From positions 248,001 through 312,000 of the forward strand of contig JADZBE010000007.1 in the NCBI GenBank assembly GCA_020852275.1: 64,000 nt of DNA. Reading direction: 5' to 3'. Positions 20,725-28,868 of this stretch are shown in pieces. The translations under genes were made by a program, and so were the position numbers. Under the pieces are notes generated by a model. The model made no database searches. It was not told where the DNA came from and was given only the letters and a program-made list of their open reading frames with translations. This DNA comes from Phycisphaerales bacterium. GTDB taxonomy: Bacteria > Planctomycetota > Phycisphaerae > UBA1845. Each line of letters begins with the position of its first letter. Position 1 is the stretch's first letter.

Positions 20725-22305
20725 ATGTCCAGAATCATTCTCCGAGCCGTCTTCGTTTGCGTCTTGTTGGCGCTGCTCAGCGCCGCCGCCATGACGGGTT
20801 GCGGACTGGGTTACCTCGACGCCGCCGACCTGCCCGCTGAAGTGGCCCTCCGCATCGAAAACGGCACGACGGAATACGTCCTCGTCAGCGTGACGCTGCC
20901 CGATGAGGAAACCGACACCACGACGGATACGGCCGGCACGGAGATGACCAACGACAGTGAAGCCGAATCGCCGGCGCCGCGCCCGGACAACGGCAACTCG
21001 TCATCCGAAGGCGCACCTCCCTCGACCTCCAAGCGGGCGCGGCTCGCCAAGGAATCCGTCATTCGCATCGCGCCGGGGGACTTCTCAACGGGCACGATCG
21101 CGTGCTCCGCCGTCATCACGGTCTCCGCCCAGGTCGGCGAGGAGACGCCCTCGACCGTTGTGTTCAGCGGAGTCGGAACCGGCACCGAGGGGTTTGATTC
21201 CGGCAGCGTCGGCATCACCGGCGAACGCCTGCTCTCCCCCGGCGCGGACTTCGACTGCAACGACACGGTCCTCGTTCAGATCACAGGCGCCGACGCGGGT
21301 CTGATTGTCACCGTTCCGGCAGGGCAGGCGCTGCCCGATCCCATCCAGCCGGGCACTGACAACGTCAACGATAATGAAGGCGACCCGGACGGTGAGGTCG
21401 TGACCACCGTCACCTTTCAGCTCCAGAACGCAACCGCCACGGCTGTGGACTTCACCCTCGCGGAGCAGGCCGCCGCCGACGGCTCCGAAGGGGACGGAGG
21501 CGACGGCGAAACCTCCACGGCGCCGCTGGTCATTCGGGTGCCCGCGGGCCAGTTCACCACGGGCGAGCTTCCCTGTGGGCCTACCTACGCAATCTCAGGC
21601 TCCATCACCGTCGTCGGGCAGCTCAAGCTCGTCTCCTTCGGCGGAGACGGCGCGGGAACCGTCGGCTTTGATGAAGGCAGCGTCGGCTCGCTCGGCGAGC
21701 GATATCTCGTCTTCGACACGCATTACAGCTGCGGCAGCATCATCGTGGCCACCTTGACGGATGACGGATCAGGGGTGGGAGACAGCACCTCTCTGGACCC
21801 GCTGGGGTCGGTCAGCGTGTACGGCACTGCGGAGGACGTCCCTCCACCCGAAACCGGAAACGTCAACGACAACAATGACGGTACCGAAAGCGTCACTCTC
21901 GCGATCACAAACTCAACCGAGAGCTACGTCCAGCTCCACCTGACTGCAGGCAACGGTTCCACCGTCAACTCTTCCTTCGACGTCCGCGTGCCGCCCGGCC
22001 GGACGACCACCGGCTTGGGCGATTGCGCCCAGCAGTACCTGATTGCGGCCTACCACCTGGAAGATCCGGACAGCGACGAAGAAGAGGGGTTCCACACCGT
22101 GGTGCTCCTCGGCGACGGCACCGGCGCGGAGGGATTTGACGGCAACAACGTCGGCACGGACAACACGCGGCTGCTCATTCTCGGCGAGCATTTCGAGTGC
22201 GCCCAGACCCTCGCGATCGAAATCACGGCGACGAACAACTTCATTGATCCGGACACCAGCGCGCTGGAATACGGCATTGGCGACGGCAGCGTGGCCGTGG
22301 AGTGA
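20725..22305 (+). CDS. Lipoprotein with three tandem beta-type domains
   Basis: A 526-aa lipoprotein. The signal sequence ends in AAAMTGC, making C26 the probable lipidated residue. Three homologous domains follow, at about residues 39-200, 226-365 and 388-515. Each opens with an N-(A/G)T-(A/E) strand, has a (P/R)(A/P)G-(D/Q/R)-(F/T)-(S/T)TG turn followed by C, then a G-x-GT-x-GFD-x(2-3)-VG loop, an ERLL/RYLV strand, and C near (D/H)(F/Y)-x-C. The two conserved cysteines per domain could pair. Acidic low-complexity spacers with NVNDN(N/E) separate the units and may bind calcium. No known family recognised. Confidence 0.75.
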   Translation: MSRIILRAVFVCVLLALLSAAAMTGCGLGYLDAADLPAEVALRIENGTTEYVLVSVTLPDEETDTTTDTAGTEMTNDSEAESPAPRPDNGNSSSEGAPPSTSKRARLAKESVIRIAPGDFSTGTIACSAVITVSAQVGEETPSTVVFSGVGTGTEGFDSGSVGITGERLLSPGADFDCNDTVLVQITGADAGLIVTVPAGQALPDPIQPGTDNVNDNEGDPDGEVVTTVTFQLQNATATAVDFTLAEQAAADGSEGDGGDGETSTAPLVIRVPAGQFTTGELPCGPTYAISGSITVVGQLKLVSFGGDGAGTVGFDEGSVGSLGERYLVFDTHYSCGSIIVATLTDDGSGVGDSTSLDPLGSVSVYGTAEDVPPPETGNVNDNNDGTESVTLAITNSTESYVQLHLTAGNGSTVNSSFDVRVPPGRTTTGLGDCAQQYLIAAYHLEDPDSDEEEGFHTVVLLGDGTGAEGFDGNNVGTDNTRLLILGEHFECAQTLAIEITATNNFIDPDTSALEYGIGDGSVAVE

Positions 22306-22886
22306 GAAACAACTCGCTGTTTGCTGTCGGCGCCTAGCGTTTTGCCAGAGGGCAAGAGAAGTCGAGCGCGCGACTCCCGTACACCAGTTACCAGCCAGGG
22401 GCGCCATCGCAGCTCGTTGCAGGGCTTGAGGCGCATGCCCGATCAAGCAGCGGACTGTGGGCCGAAACGGGGAGCGATAGGCCGCCGACTCCGGGCCTGA
22501 AACATTTCGCGCCCCGGGACGCCGAAGAGTCCAGCCCCGGTCGAGCGATCCCTGCCCACGTGCGCTTGGCCTTTGCGATCCCCCCAGCGCGAAGGGCCAG
22601 CATTGACCCGCGGGCGTCAGGGTTGAATGAAAGCGTCCACTCGGTCGCCCACAGCGCCCCTGCCTTTCGAGGGGGGAGGGGCCGGGTCAGGGTTTCGCGC
22701 GCTCGCGTCAACCAACTGCCTGCTGGTACGTTGCTCCCGCGTGGATTCCCTGCTGGGACTCGCTCAACGGCCGACTTGCATCCGCGCGCGAGCATTCGTT
22801 ACAATCTCGTGTGAAGTTGCGTTGCTTCGAGTTGCCCGGCCCAGCACTGTCCTGGCCTCAGAAACCGTCTTGCTCAGGGGGAGATC
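22306..22886. other. Gene-free spacer, about 580 bases
   Basis: No convincing coding frame. It holds scattered GC-rich stretches and, just before the Kelch gene, the purine-rich ribosome-binding site CAGGGGGAG. No RNA gene recognised. Confidence 0.45.
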
Positions 22887-24935
22887 ATGAAAAAGGCATG
22901 CATTTCGTCTTGCCGTGTAACCGCTCACCACGTCTTTCACACCCCAAGGCAAACCTCTCCCGTGCGTATCCTGATGTTCATGGTCGTGATGCTGGGCGCG
23001 CTCTCCCGGATCGCCGCGGTGAGCGCACAGGAGTGCATTGCCTGGCATTCGGCGGAAGTGACGGGTCGGCAGGGTCATGGCTTGGCCTACGACAAGGCTC
23101 GCCATCGGATGGTGCTCTTCGGCGGCCATCGTGGGGAGACGCCGCCGGGAACATGGGAATTCGATGGCAAGAGGTGGTTTTGGATGCACGGGTCGCAGCC
23201 CGCAGGGCTTGAGGGGATATCCCTGGCGTATGATGAGATCCGGGACGAAACCGTGCTGTTCGGAGGCGTAGATTCCCATCTTGGCTTCCGCGCTGAAACT
23301 TGGGCGTGGGATGGCGCCCGTTGGTTCTTGCGCGAGACCGCAGGGCCCTCGCCGCGGACCGACCACCGCATGGCTTACGATTCCGCCCGCGGCGTCATCG
23401 TGCTCTTCGGGGGCTACGGCAACCAAGGGCACAATTCCGAAACGTGGGAATGGGATGGCGCCGCCTGGACGCTCCGAGCGACGACCGGGCCAGCGCCTCG
23501 ATCGCGTCATGGGTTGGCTTACGATGCGTACCGCGGTGTAACCGTGTTGTTCGGCGGCAAAGCCGGCGTGTTTTTCGGAGACACCTGGGAATGGAACGGT
23601 TCGGACTGGAGCCTGCGCGCGCAGGACGGTCCGCCACCCGCTTCCGCGATCTCGATGGCTTACGATGCCGGCCGCAAGGTCACCACGCTGATCGGAACGT
23701 GGAATGGGCGCGGCATGACGTGGGAATGGGATGGGGACGTTTGGACCCGCGTGGCGGAGGATGCGCCGAGGAAGGCCTCGTCCGGAGCCGCCGCGTTCGA
23801 CGCCGACCGCGGAATTGTGTTTTATGTTACGGGCGGTTGGCCGTCGGAGTATTCGGCGCAAACGTGGGGGTGGGATGGGAGCGCATGGACTCTGCATACG
23901 CCCCAGCGCGCTTCCAGGCGCCCGTCCGCAAGGGCGGATCACGCCATGGCCTACGATCGTTTCCGCGATGCGACCGTGATGTTCGGCGGTGGGTTCACGT
24001 GCGTAAACGAAAACACCTGCAATCGTGGAGAATATCGATACATTAAGGGAGACACGTGGGAACTGGACGGATCGGGGTGGAAGAAACTCCATCCCGATCC
24101 ACGCGAAGGACCGATGCGCCGGTCGTGCCATGCGATGACCTTCGATCCCGACCGCCGAATGGCCCTGCTGTTCGGCGGGAAGACGCTACGGGCGGGATTC
24201 AGCAACGAACTCTGGGGATGGGACGGTCAGCGTTGGACCTTGCTGTCGCAGGAGGGTCCATCGCCGCGTGTTCGACCGGCGATGACGTACGACGAGCGCC
24301 GCGGTGTACTTGTGCTCTTCGGTGGAGGATCGGAGGAAGGCCCAACTTTGGCGGATACATGGGAATGGGATGGCACGCAGTGGTTCCTGCGATCTGAGAA
24401 AGGCCCCGTTTCAAGGGTGCGGCATACCCTGGTGTACGACTCGGTGCGAGGCGTGAACGTGCTTTTCGGCGGCAGCAGCACCAAGGGCCCTCGCTGGCTA
24501 GGCGACACATGGGAGTGGGATGGCGTGGATTGGGTCCAGCGTTCGACAAGTGGGCCCTCTGCCAGGTCGTCGCACAGCATGGTGTTCAATACCGGGCGCG
24601 GAACGACAGTGCTTTATGGAGGAGTGGTGGGCCAGTATGATTCAGGCAACCCGATTACAAGTTCCGAGACTTGGGAATGGGATGGGGCAGCGTGGTCCCT
24701 CCTCGGATCCGAGGTGATGGAATCAAGATTCAGACATGCTATGGCCTACGACGAGACGAACGGGGATCTCGTGGTGTTCGCTGGATGGTACGGACCGCAG
24801 GAGGCATACAGTGACATCACGTGGCTCGCCGGCAGGGACTGCAACTGTAATGAGCGGCCGGATCGAGATGAAATTCTCGATGGAACCGAAGCGGATGGGA
24901 ATTCGAACGGCGTGCCCGATTCTTGTGAGCGCTGA
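22887..24935 (+). CDS. Secreted Kelch-type beta-propeller protein
   Basis: A 682-aa secreted protein built from about eleven Kelch-like units. Each has a (H/R)xxAYD strand, a V(L/M)FGG strand, and a TWEWDG-x-W strand, typical of galactose-oxidase-like propellers. A signal peptide lies at about residues 28-48 (LMFMVVMLGALSRIAAVSAQ), so the mature start or even the translation start may be further in. The C-terminus (DCNCNERPDRDEILDGTEAD, then NSNGVPDSC) is an EF-hand-like Cys-rich tail common in planctomycete secreted proteins. Eleven units suggest two propellers or one large one. The role is probably binding, not catalysis. AGGGGGAG precedes the ATG. Confidence 0.85.
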   Translation: MKKACISSCRVTAHHVFHTPRQTSPVRILMFMVVMLGALSRIAAVSAQECIAWHSAEVTGRQGHGLAYDKARHRMVLFGGHRGETPPGTWEFDGKRWFWMHGSQPAGLEGISLAYDEIRDETVLFGGVDSHLGFRAETWAWDGARWFLRETAGPSPRTDHRMAYDSARGVIVLFGGYGNQGHNSETWEWDGAAWTLRATTGPAPRSRHGLAYDAYRGVTVLFGGKAGVFFGDTWEWNGSDWSLRAQDGPPPASAISMAYDAGRKVTTLIGTWNGRGMTWEWDGDVWTRVAEDAPRKASSGAAAFDADRGIVFYVTGGWPSEYSAQTWGWDGSAWTLHTPQRASRRPSARADHAMAYDRFRDATVMFGGGFTCVNENTCNRGEYRYIKGDTWELDGSGWKKLHPDPREGPMRRSCHAMTFDPDRRMALLFGGKTLRAGFSNELWGWDGQRWTLLSQEGPSPRVRPAMTYDERRGVLVLFGGGSEEGPTLADTWEWDGTQWFLRSEKGPVSRVRHTLVYDSVRGVNVLFGGSSTKGPRWLGDTWEWDGVDWVQRSTSGPSARSSHSMVFNTGRGTTVLYGGVVGQYDSGNPITSSETWEWDGAAWSLLGSEVMESRFRHAMAYDETNGDLVVFAGWYGPQEAYSDITWLAGRDCNCNERPDRDEILDGTEADGNSNGVPDSCER

Positions 24936-25547
24936 CGGCGGCAGCTTGGCGCTGGCTGCAAAGGTGTACACTCGGTGAAACTGGTTCGTGTCGGGATGGG
25001 GGCGGTGGGGTTCTCCGGCCCGTCGATTTATTCTTCAACGGCACCCGATGGTCGGGCCGGCCTTTCCAAACTCATTTGTTGTGATCCGACAGGCCCGCTC
25101 CGCGCCGAATCCACTGCGTCGGCACGCGAGTGTGGAGACTGGCATTGTGCCGCGACAGCGAGGCCCCCTGATGGGGTACGGCAAAGGGGCACGGCAAAGT
25201 CGCGCGGCAAAGGGGCGTGGCCGGGTGGAGCGTTCTGGCGTACCCGCCGCGTCGTCGCGGATGGGCGGCATGGCCGGCTTCACTCCCCAGACCATGGCGC
25301 ACCGCCTTCCCACCGCGACTCGCCTGCCAACCGATCTTGGTGCGCGTGAAGCCTACGCTGGGCAGCGCACGGGGCATGCCACGAGGCGAAACGCCGGCTC
25401 TGAGAGCCGGCAAGCCGGTGGCTGCTTGGGGAGCAGCCCCACCTGCGCGGGCCCACTTGCGTGGCCTCCCCTGCTCTGCGTCGTCTGCGCGGTGTTCCCT
25501 GCGCGGTGTTTTCTGCGCGGCGTCGCCTGTCCGTTGGTCGAGACTGA
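24936..25547. other. Spacer of about 610 bases with repeats
   Basis: No convincing gene; the long plus-strand open frame is compositionally Arg/Ala/Pro-rich and matches nothing I know. It contains a degraded copy of the GGTGGCA...TGGCGTAC terminal repeat (about 25227-25280), the palindrome at 25393-25411, and short TGCGCGGTGTT repeats near 25490-25515. Confidence 0.45.
25393..25411. repeat. Palindrome GCCGGCTC-TGA-GAGCCGGC
   Basis: A perfect 8-3-8 inverted repeat downstream of lexA. Its inner GCTC-TNN-GAGC core is shared with the palindromes inside mqnE and with those at 34.7 and 40.0 kb, while the outer arm bases differ but stay complementary. Confidence 0.65.
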
Positions 25548-26192
25548 CTACCTGCGGCGCCCCTTAGAGGTGTATTGCCGGACGACGCCGACCACGACGC
25601 CCTGAATCTCCACCTCGCGCGGGTAGATGGGCTTGTAGTTGCCGTTGGCCGGCTGGAGACGGACGCGGTGTCCCTCGCGGTAGAACTTCTTCAGGGTGTT
25701 GTCGCCGTCGGCCAGTGCCACCACGATGTCGCCGTTGCGCACGCTCGGACGGTCCTCCACGATGACGAAGTCGCCCTCGCAGATGTGCTCGTCGATCATG
25801 CTGTCGCCCGTCACGCGGATGGCGCGACGAGGGTGTTCCGATGCGAAGAGATCCTCGATATCCAGCCGGTCCGCCGTTTCCAGCGTTTCGACCGGGCTGC
25901 CGGCGGCGATGCGGCCCACGAGCGGGATCATCGTCGGACGCTCGTCCGGAAACTCAGCGAGATCCGTAACCTCCAAAGAGCGAGCTTTGTGCGTGCTTCG
26001 CGTCAGAAGCTTTTTTCGCACGAGCGCCTCGACGTGCTCGAACACGGTGATCTTCGAGATGTCGAGCTGGTCGGCCACTTCCTGCAGCGTCGGGGAATAA
26101 CCATTCCTGCGGCGCCCGTCGCGGATCATGGTCAGAATCTGCAACTGGCGCGGCGTCAGCGTCCGCGGCTCCACGGTCTTTCTTCTGGGCAT
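25548..26192 (-). CDS. lexA: SOS repressor LexA
   Basis: A 214-aa LexA. The N-terminal winged helix (LTPRQLQILTMIRDGRRRNG, then YSPTLQEVADQLDISKITVF) binds operators. The peptidase domain has the Ala-Gly self-cleavage site in GRIAAGSP, the catalytic serine in GDSMIDE and the lysine in NTLKKFYRE. RecA-stimulated autoproteolysis relieves repression of DNA-repair genes. GGAGG lies 6 nt before the ATG. It appears to be transcribed from a strong promoter about 770 bases upstream that overlaps a CTGT-N8-ACAA box, which would be autoregulation. Confidence 0.96.
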   Translation of the reverse strand: MPRRKTVEPRTLTPRQLQILTMIRDGRRRNGYSPTLQEVADQLDISKITVFEHVEALVRKKLLTRSTHKARSLEVTDLAEFPDERPTMIPLVGRIAAGSPVETLETADRLDIEDLFASEHPRRAIRVTGDSMIDEHICEGDFVIVEDRPSVRNGDIVVALADGDNTLKKFYREGHRVRLQPANGNYKPIYPREVEIQGVVVGVVRQYTSKGRRR

Positions 26193-26832
26193 GTGTTTCC
26201 TCCAGGCGGACCCGACCGGGGTCCGATGTGTGTGTGCTCTTCCAATCTAAATCACGACTGTCTGCAACGGCGCGCGGAGCCCCGGCGTCCGGGGAATCGA
26301 AGCGAGTTCGTTGCGTCCGGTCCGCCACAGGCTCGCGGTGCTTCTCCGCTCTGCCATCGGCCCGGTCATGCGCGCAGCCGTCCACATTGCGATCGGCGAC
26401 GGCCTGCTGCGCCTGCCAGCGGCGGATCACGGCCTCGCCGAGGCGATCCCCGCCGCGCCGCCGGGAATCACGCCCCCCCCCGCGGTGCCCGGCCCGACGA
26501 TCGCCGCCCGCATCGCCGCGCACGGGCTGAGCGGCGTGCAAGGGGGCCGCTTCGTCGGACGGCGTCCAAGGTGTCTGGAAATCCCCGCCCGGGCCAAACA
26601 CGCACAGCGGCGTCCGTCCGGCGCCTTCGATCGCTGTAGGTCCGGGGTCGTTCAAGGCCGCACGTCCAAGGGCTTCGAGCGCCGACCGTTCGGGGGATTC
26701 GAGCGCCGACCGTTCGGGGGCGTCCCGCGCCCCGCGTTCGTGGGGAACGCCGCGACCGCCTCTGTCAGCGGGCACAGCCGCTTCGCCGCAAAGTCCTCGC
26801 CCCGATTTGACCGCCTTGGTTCTACCGTTCAT
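25954..26832 (-). CDS. Candidate leader gene of the lexA operon, unknown function
   Basis: The ATG at 26832 follows AGGAGG with an 8-nt gap and lies about 100 bases downstream of a near-consensus promoter, so translation initiation here is well supported. The frame (MNGRTKAVKSGRGLCGEAAV...) is open for 292 codons and overlaps about 240 bases of lexA in another frame. Composition is Arg/Ala/Pro/Asp-rich with an in-frame repeat (ESPERSALEALG region) and G/C-ending codons. A run of nine G (26473-26481 on the minus strand) encodes GGG; slippage there would cause early termination. No family recognised; the real product may be shorter. Confidence 0.35.
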   Translation of the reverse strand: MNGRTKAVKSGRGLCGEAAVPADRGGRGVPHERGARDAPERSALESPERSALEALGRAALNDPGPTAIEGAGRTPLCVFGPGGDFQTPWTPSDEAAPLHAAQPVRGDAGGDRRAGHRGGGRDSRRRGGDRLGEAVIRRWQAQQAVADRNVDGCAHDRADGRAEKHREPVADRTQRTRFDSPDAGAPRAVADSRDLDWKSTHTSDPGRVRLEETHAQKKDRGAADADAAPVADSDHDPRRAPQEWLFPDAAGSGRPARHLEDHRVRARRGARAKKASDAKHAQSSLFGGYGSR

Positions 26833-26925
26833 GGATCGGCCCTCCTGGCCTGTTCGGACCCTTTCCATCCTCCTGCAGCGTCCCGCCGCAAGCTCACAGA
26901 CCTCGCCATCCGCGCCGTTTGAGGC

Positions 26926-26941
26926 CTGTTTGGATATACAA
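26926..26941. promoter_or_regulatory. Candidate SOS (LexA) box
   Basis: CTGT-TTGGATAT-ACAA on the plus strand matches the gamma-proteobacterial LexA box CTGT-N8-ACAG at seven of eight fixed positions, with an AT-rich centre. It overlaps the -10 element of the promoter serving the lexA transcript, the right place for a repressor. Planctomycete LexA specificity is not known to me, so binding is inferred. Confidence 0.5.
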
Positions 26942-26966
26942 TACCCTAACTTTTGGCCGCTGTCAA
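26938..26966 (-). promoter_or_regulatory. Sigma-70-type promoter of the lexA operon
   Basis: On the minus strand TTGACA (26961-26966), a 17-nt spacer and TATTGT (26938-26943) form a near-consensus housekeeping promoter in an AT-rich pocket of an otherwise GC-rich region. It points at the ATG at 26832 and on to lexA. Confidence 0.7.
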
Positions 26967-27251
26967 GCGCGGATGAGATTTTTTTTCGCCGGCGGCTGAA
27001 CGGGGGGAAACGGCGCGCGGCGTGGGTTGGCGTATCCGACCGCCTCCGATCGGTGAGCAACTCGCGTGTGCGGCCGCGCCCCACGGGTCCGCTGCCGCGG
27101 ACCCGGGCCACCCGGCCCATAGATGCTGTTTCGAAACCAGCGCCGGAGTTCGGCCGAACACCAGAAACTTCGGAGCGCTCGCGCAGGCTGAAGCCCGCGG
27201 CTCAGGTTTTGAAACAGCCTCTTATTCCCACGTTTCTTATTCCCACGTCTC

Positions 27252-28661
27252 TCATTCCGGCAGGTTGAGGCTCACCAGCGCCGGCCGGTCGCTGTGCGCG
27301 TCGGTGTTGTCGGGGGCGGACTCGGCTGAATACTCGACTTCCCACGGTTCGCCTTCCACGCGCCACGCGTGCGGCGTGCGGACGACGCGTCGATAAAGCG
27401 TGTCGCGCTCGATGGGCGTGCAGCCGGCCTCGACGATGAGCCGCTGCAACTTCTCAACCGTCAGCTCCTGATGCGTCGTGCCGCCGCCCTCGCGCTTGGT
27501 GATGTCGTAGTACACCACCGTCCCGTCAATGTCGTCCACGCCCCAGTTCAGCGCGACCTGCGCCAGCTTGGGCGACTGCATGATCCAGAACGCCTTGATG
27601 TGCGGGATGTTGTCGCACACGATCCGGCTGATCGCCAGCGTCTTGAGATCCTCCAGCCCGGTGGGTCCCGGAAGGTGCGAAAGCTGGCTGCCCTCAGGAA
27701 TGAACGACAGGGGAATGACGCAGTTGAAATGCGCGCGGCGGTTTTTCAGGCTCTCGGCCTGGTGTTCACGGAGTTTCATCAGGTGCGTGATGCGCTCCGC
27801 GCGCGTCTCGACGTGTCCGTAGAGCATCGTCGCGTTGGTGAAGATGCCCAGCTCATGCGCCGCGCGATGCACCTCGAACCACTCGGCCTCGCCGACCTTG
27901 GTCTTGAACGTCTCGTTGTGCACGCGATCGTCGAAGATCTCCGCCCCGCCGCCGGGCAGCGATTGCAGCCCGGCCTCGCGGAGCTTTGTGAGGACTTCGG
28001 CGATGGACAGTCGCGGGCGGCTGATGCGCGAAAAGTGGATGATCTCGATGGCGGTGAAGGCTTTGACGTGCAGGTGCGGACAGGCTTGGCGGATGCCGTG
28101 GCAGAGGTCGAGGTAGTAGTCGAACGGCAGCCGCGGATGCAGCCCGCCGACGATGTGCACTTCGGTGGCGCCGTGGGCATAGGCGAGCTTCGCGCGATCA
28201 ACGACGTCGTCCACGGAAAGCTCATAGCCGCGCTCGAAATCGAAGCTGCCATCCTCGGTGGGGCGGCTCCCAGAGGTGGAACGACTCTCCAAGGTGGGGC
28301 GGCCATCCGAAGTGGAACGGCTCTCCGAGGTGGGGCGGCTCTCCGAGCCGCCACCGGTCCGACGGCTCTGTGAGCCGTCGATCGGCCCGCCCTTGGGATA
28401 CGCCCTGAAAAACGAGCAGAACTTGCAGCTCAGCACGCAGTAGTTGGTGTAGTTGATGTGGCGGTTGATGTTGTAAAACGCCGCCCGGCCATGGAGCTTC
28501 TCGCGCACGGCGTTGGCGATCTCGCCCAGCGTATGGATGTCGCGGGATTCGTAGAGGCGCAGCGCCTCGGCAGCGCTGAAGCGTCCATCTAGCGGTGCGT
28601 GCGCCGCGCGGTCCGCAGCGCTAATCGTGGTCGACGCCGTTGCTGTGGCCCTGATTTTCAA
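27252..28661 (-). CDS. mqnE: Aminofutalosine synthase (radical SAM) with repeat-derived insertion
   Basis: MqnE makes aminodeoxyfutalosine from dehypoxanthine futalosine precursor chemistry in the futalosine menaquinone pathway. The radical SAM cluster motif CVLSCKFC follows NRHINYTNY. Also conserved are EVHIVGGLHPRLPFDYYLDL, AFTAIEIIHFSR, LPGGGAEIFDDRVH, LYGHVETRAERITHLMKLRE and FNCVIPLSFIPEGS. About 45 Ser/Arg/Thr-rich residues (SESRPTSESRSTSDGRPTLE region) are inserted after the cluster motif and are encoded by palindromic repeats. The frame continues to a TTG at 28733 inside an intergenic repeat; the TTG at 28661, after AAGGA, is preferred but uncertain. No other futalosine genes lie in the window. 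Confidence 0.92.
   Translation of the reverse strand: MKIRATATASTTISAADRAAHAPLDGRFSAAEALRLYESRDIHTLGEIANAVREKLHGRAAFYNINRHINYTNYCVLSCKFCSFFRAYPKGGPIDGSQSRRTGGGSESRPTSESRSTSDGRPTLESRSTSGSRPTEDGSFDFERGYELSVDDVVDRAKLAYAHGATEVHIVGGLHPRLPFDYYLDLCHGIRQACPHLHVKAFTAIEIIHFSRISRPRLSIAEVLTKLREAGLQSLPGGGAEIFDDRVHNETFKTKVGEAEWFEVHRAAHELGIFTNATMLYGHVETRAERITHLMKLREHQAESLKNRRAHFNCVIPLSFIPEGSQLSHLPGPTGLEDLKTLAISRIVCDNIPHIKAFWIMQSPKLAQVALNWGVDDIDGTVVYYDITKREGGGTTHQELTVEKLQRLIVEAGCTPIERDTLYRRVVRTPHAWRVEGEPWEVEYSAESAPDNTDAHSDRPALVSLNLPE
28245..28390. repeat. Palindrome cluster inside mqnE
   Basis: It contains GGCGGCTC-TCC-GAGCCGCC (28334-28352) and CGACGGCTC-TGT-GAGCCGTCG (28360-28380), both perfect, plus four degenerate relatives of the form GGAACGGCTCTCCGAGGTGG to the left. 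The array keeps the reading frame and produces the low-complexity insertion in MqnE. Confidence 0.8.
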
Positions 28662-28697
28662 GGTGTCCTTGCTCTCCCAAACTGCTCCGCCTTTTTC

Positions 28698-28771
28698 TTC
28701 AGAACCCGTAGCGCCAGCGAGAGAGTCAGCCAAGCACGAGGGATACCCTCGCTCGCGCTACGGGTTCTGAA
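28698..28771. repeat. 74-bp element with perfect 17-bp terminal inverted repeats
   Basis: TTCAGAACCCGTAGCGC at the left end and its exact complement at the right, with a 40-bp centre. Relatives occur at 59061-59136 and, as half units, at about 46434-46512. It sits in the divergent spacer between mqnE and the RDD gene. Confidence 0.78.
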
Positions 28772-28868
28772 AGACGCCGCGCCTTCGGGACCGAGTATAA
28801 TGGGTCGAACGCCGAATTCGCAAAGCAGCCGCCGCATGGTCAACGGTTCTGAAAGCAGCGCACCGCCC

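Noticed and set aside
24988-25605. 205-codon plus-strand frame downstream of the Kelch gene
   Set aside because: It runs over repeats and into the 3' end of lexA on the other strand; composition typical of non-coding GC-rich DNA.
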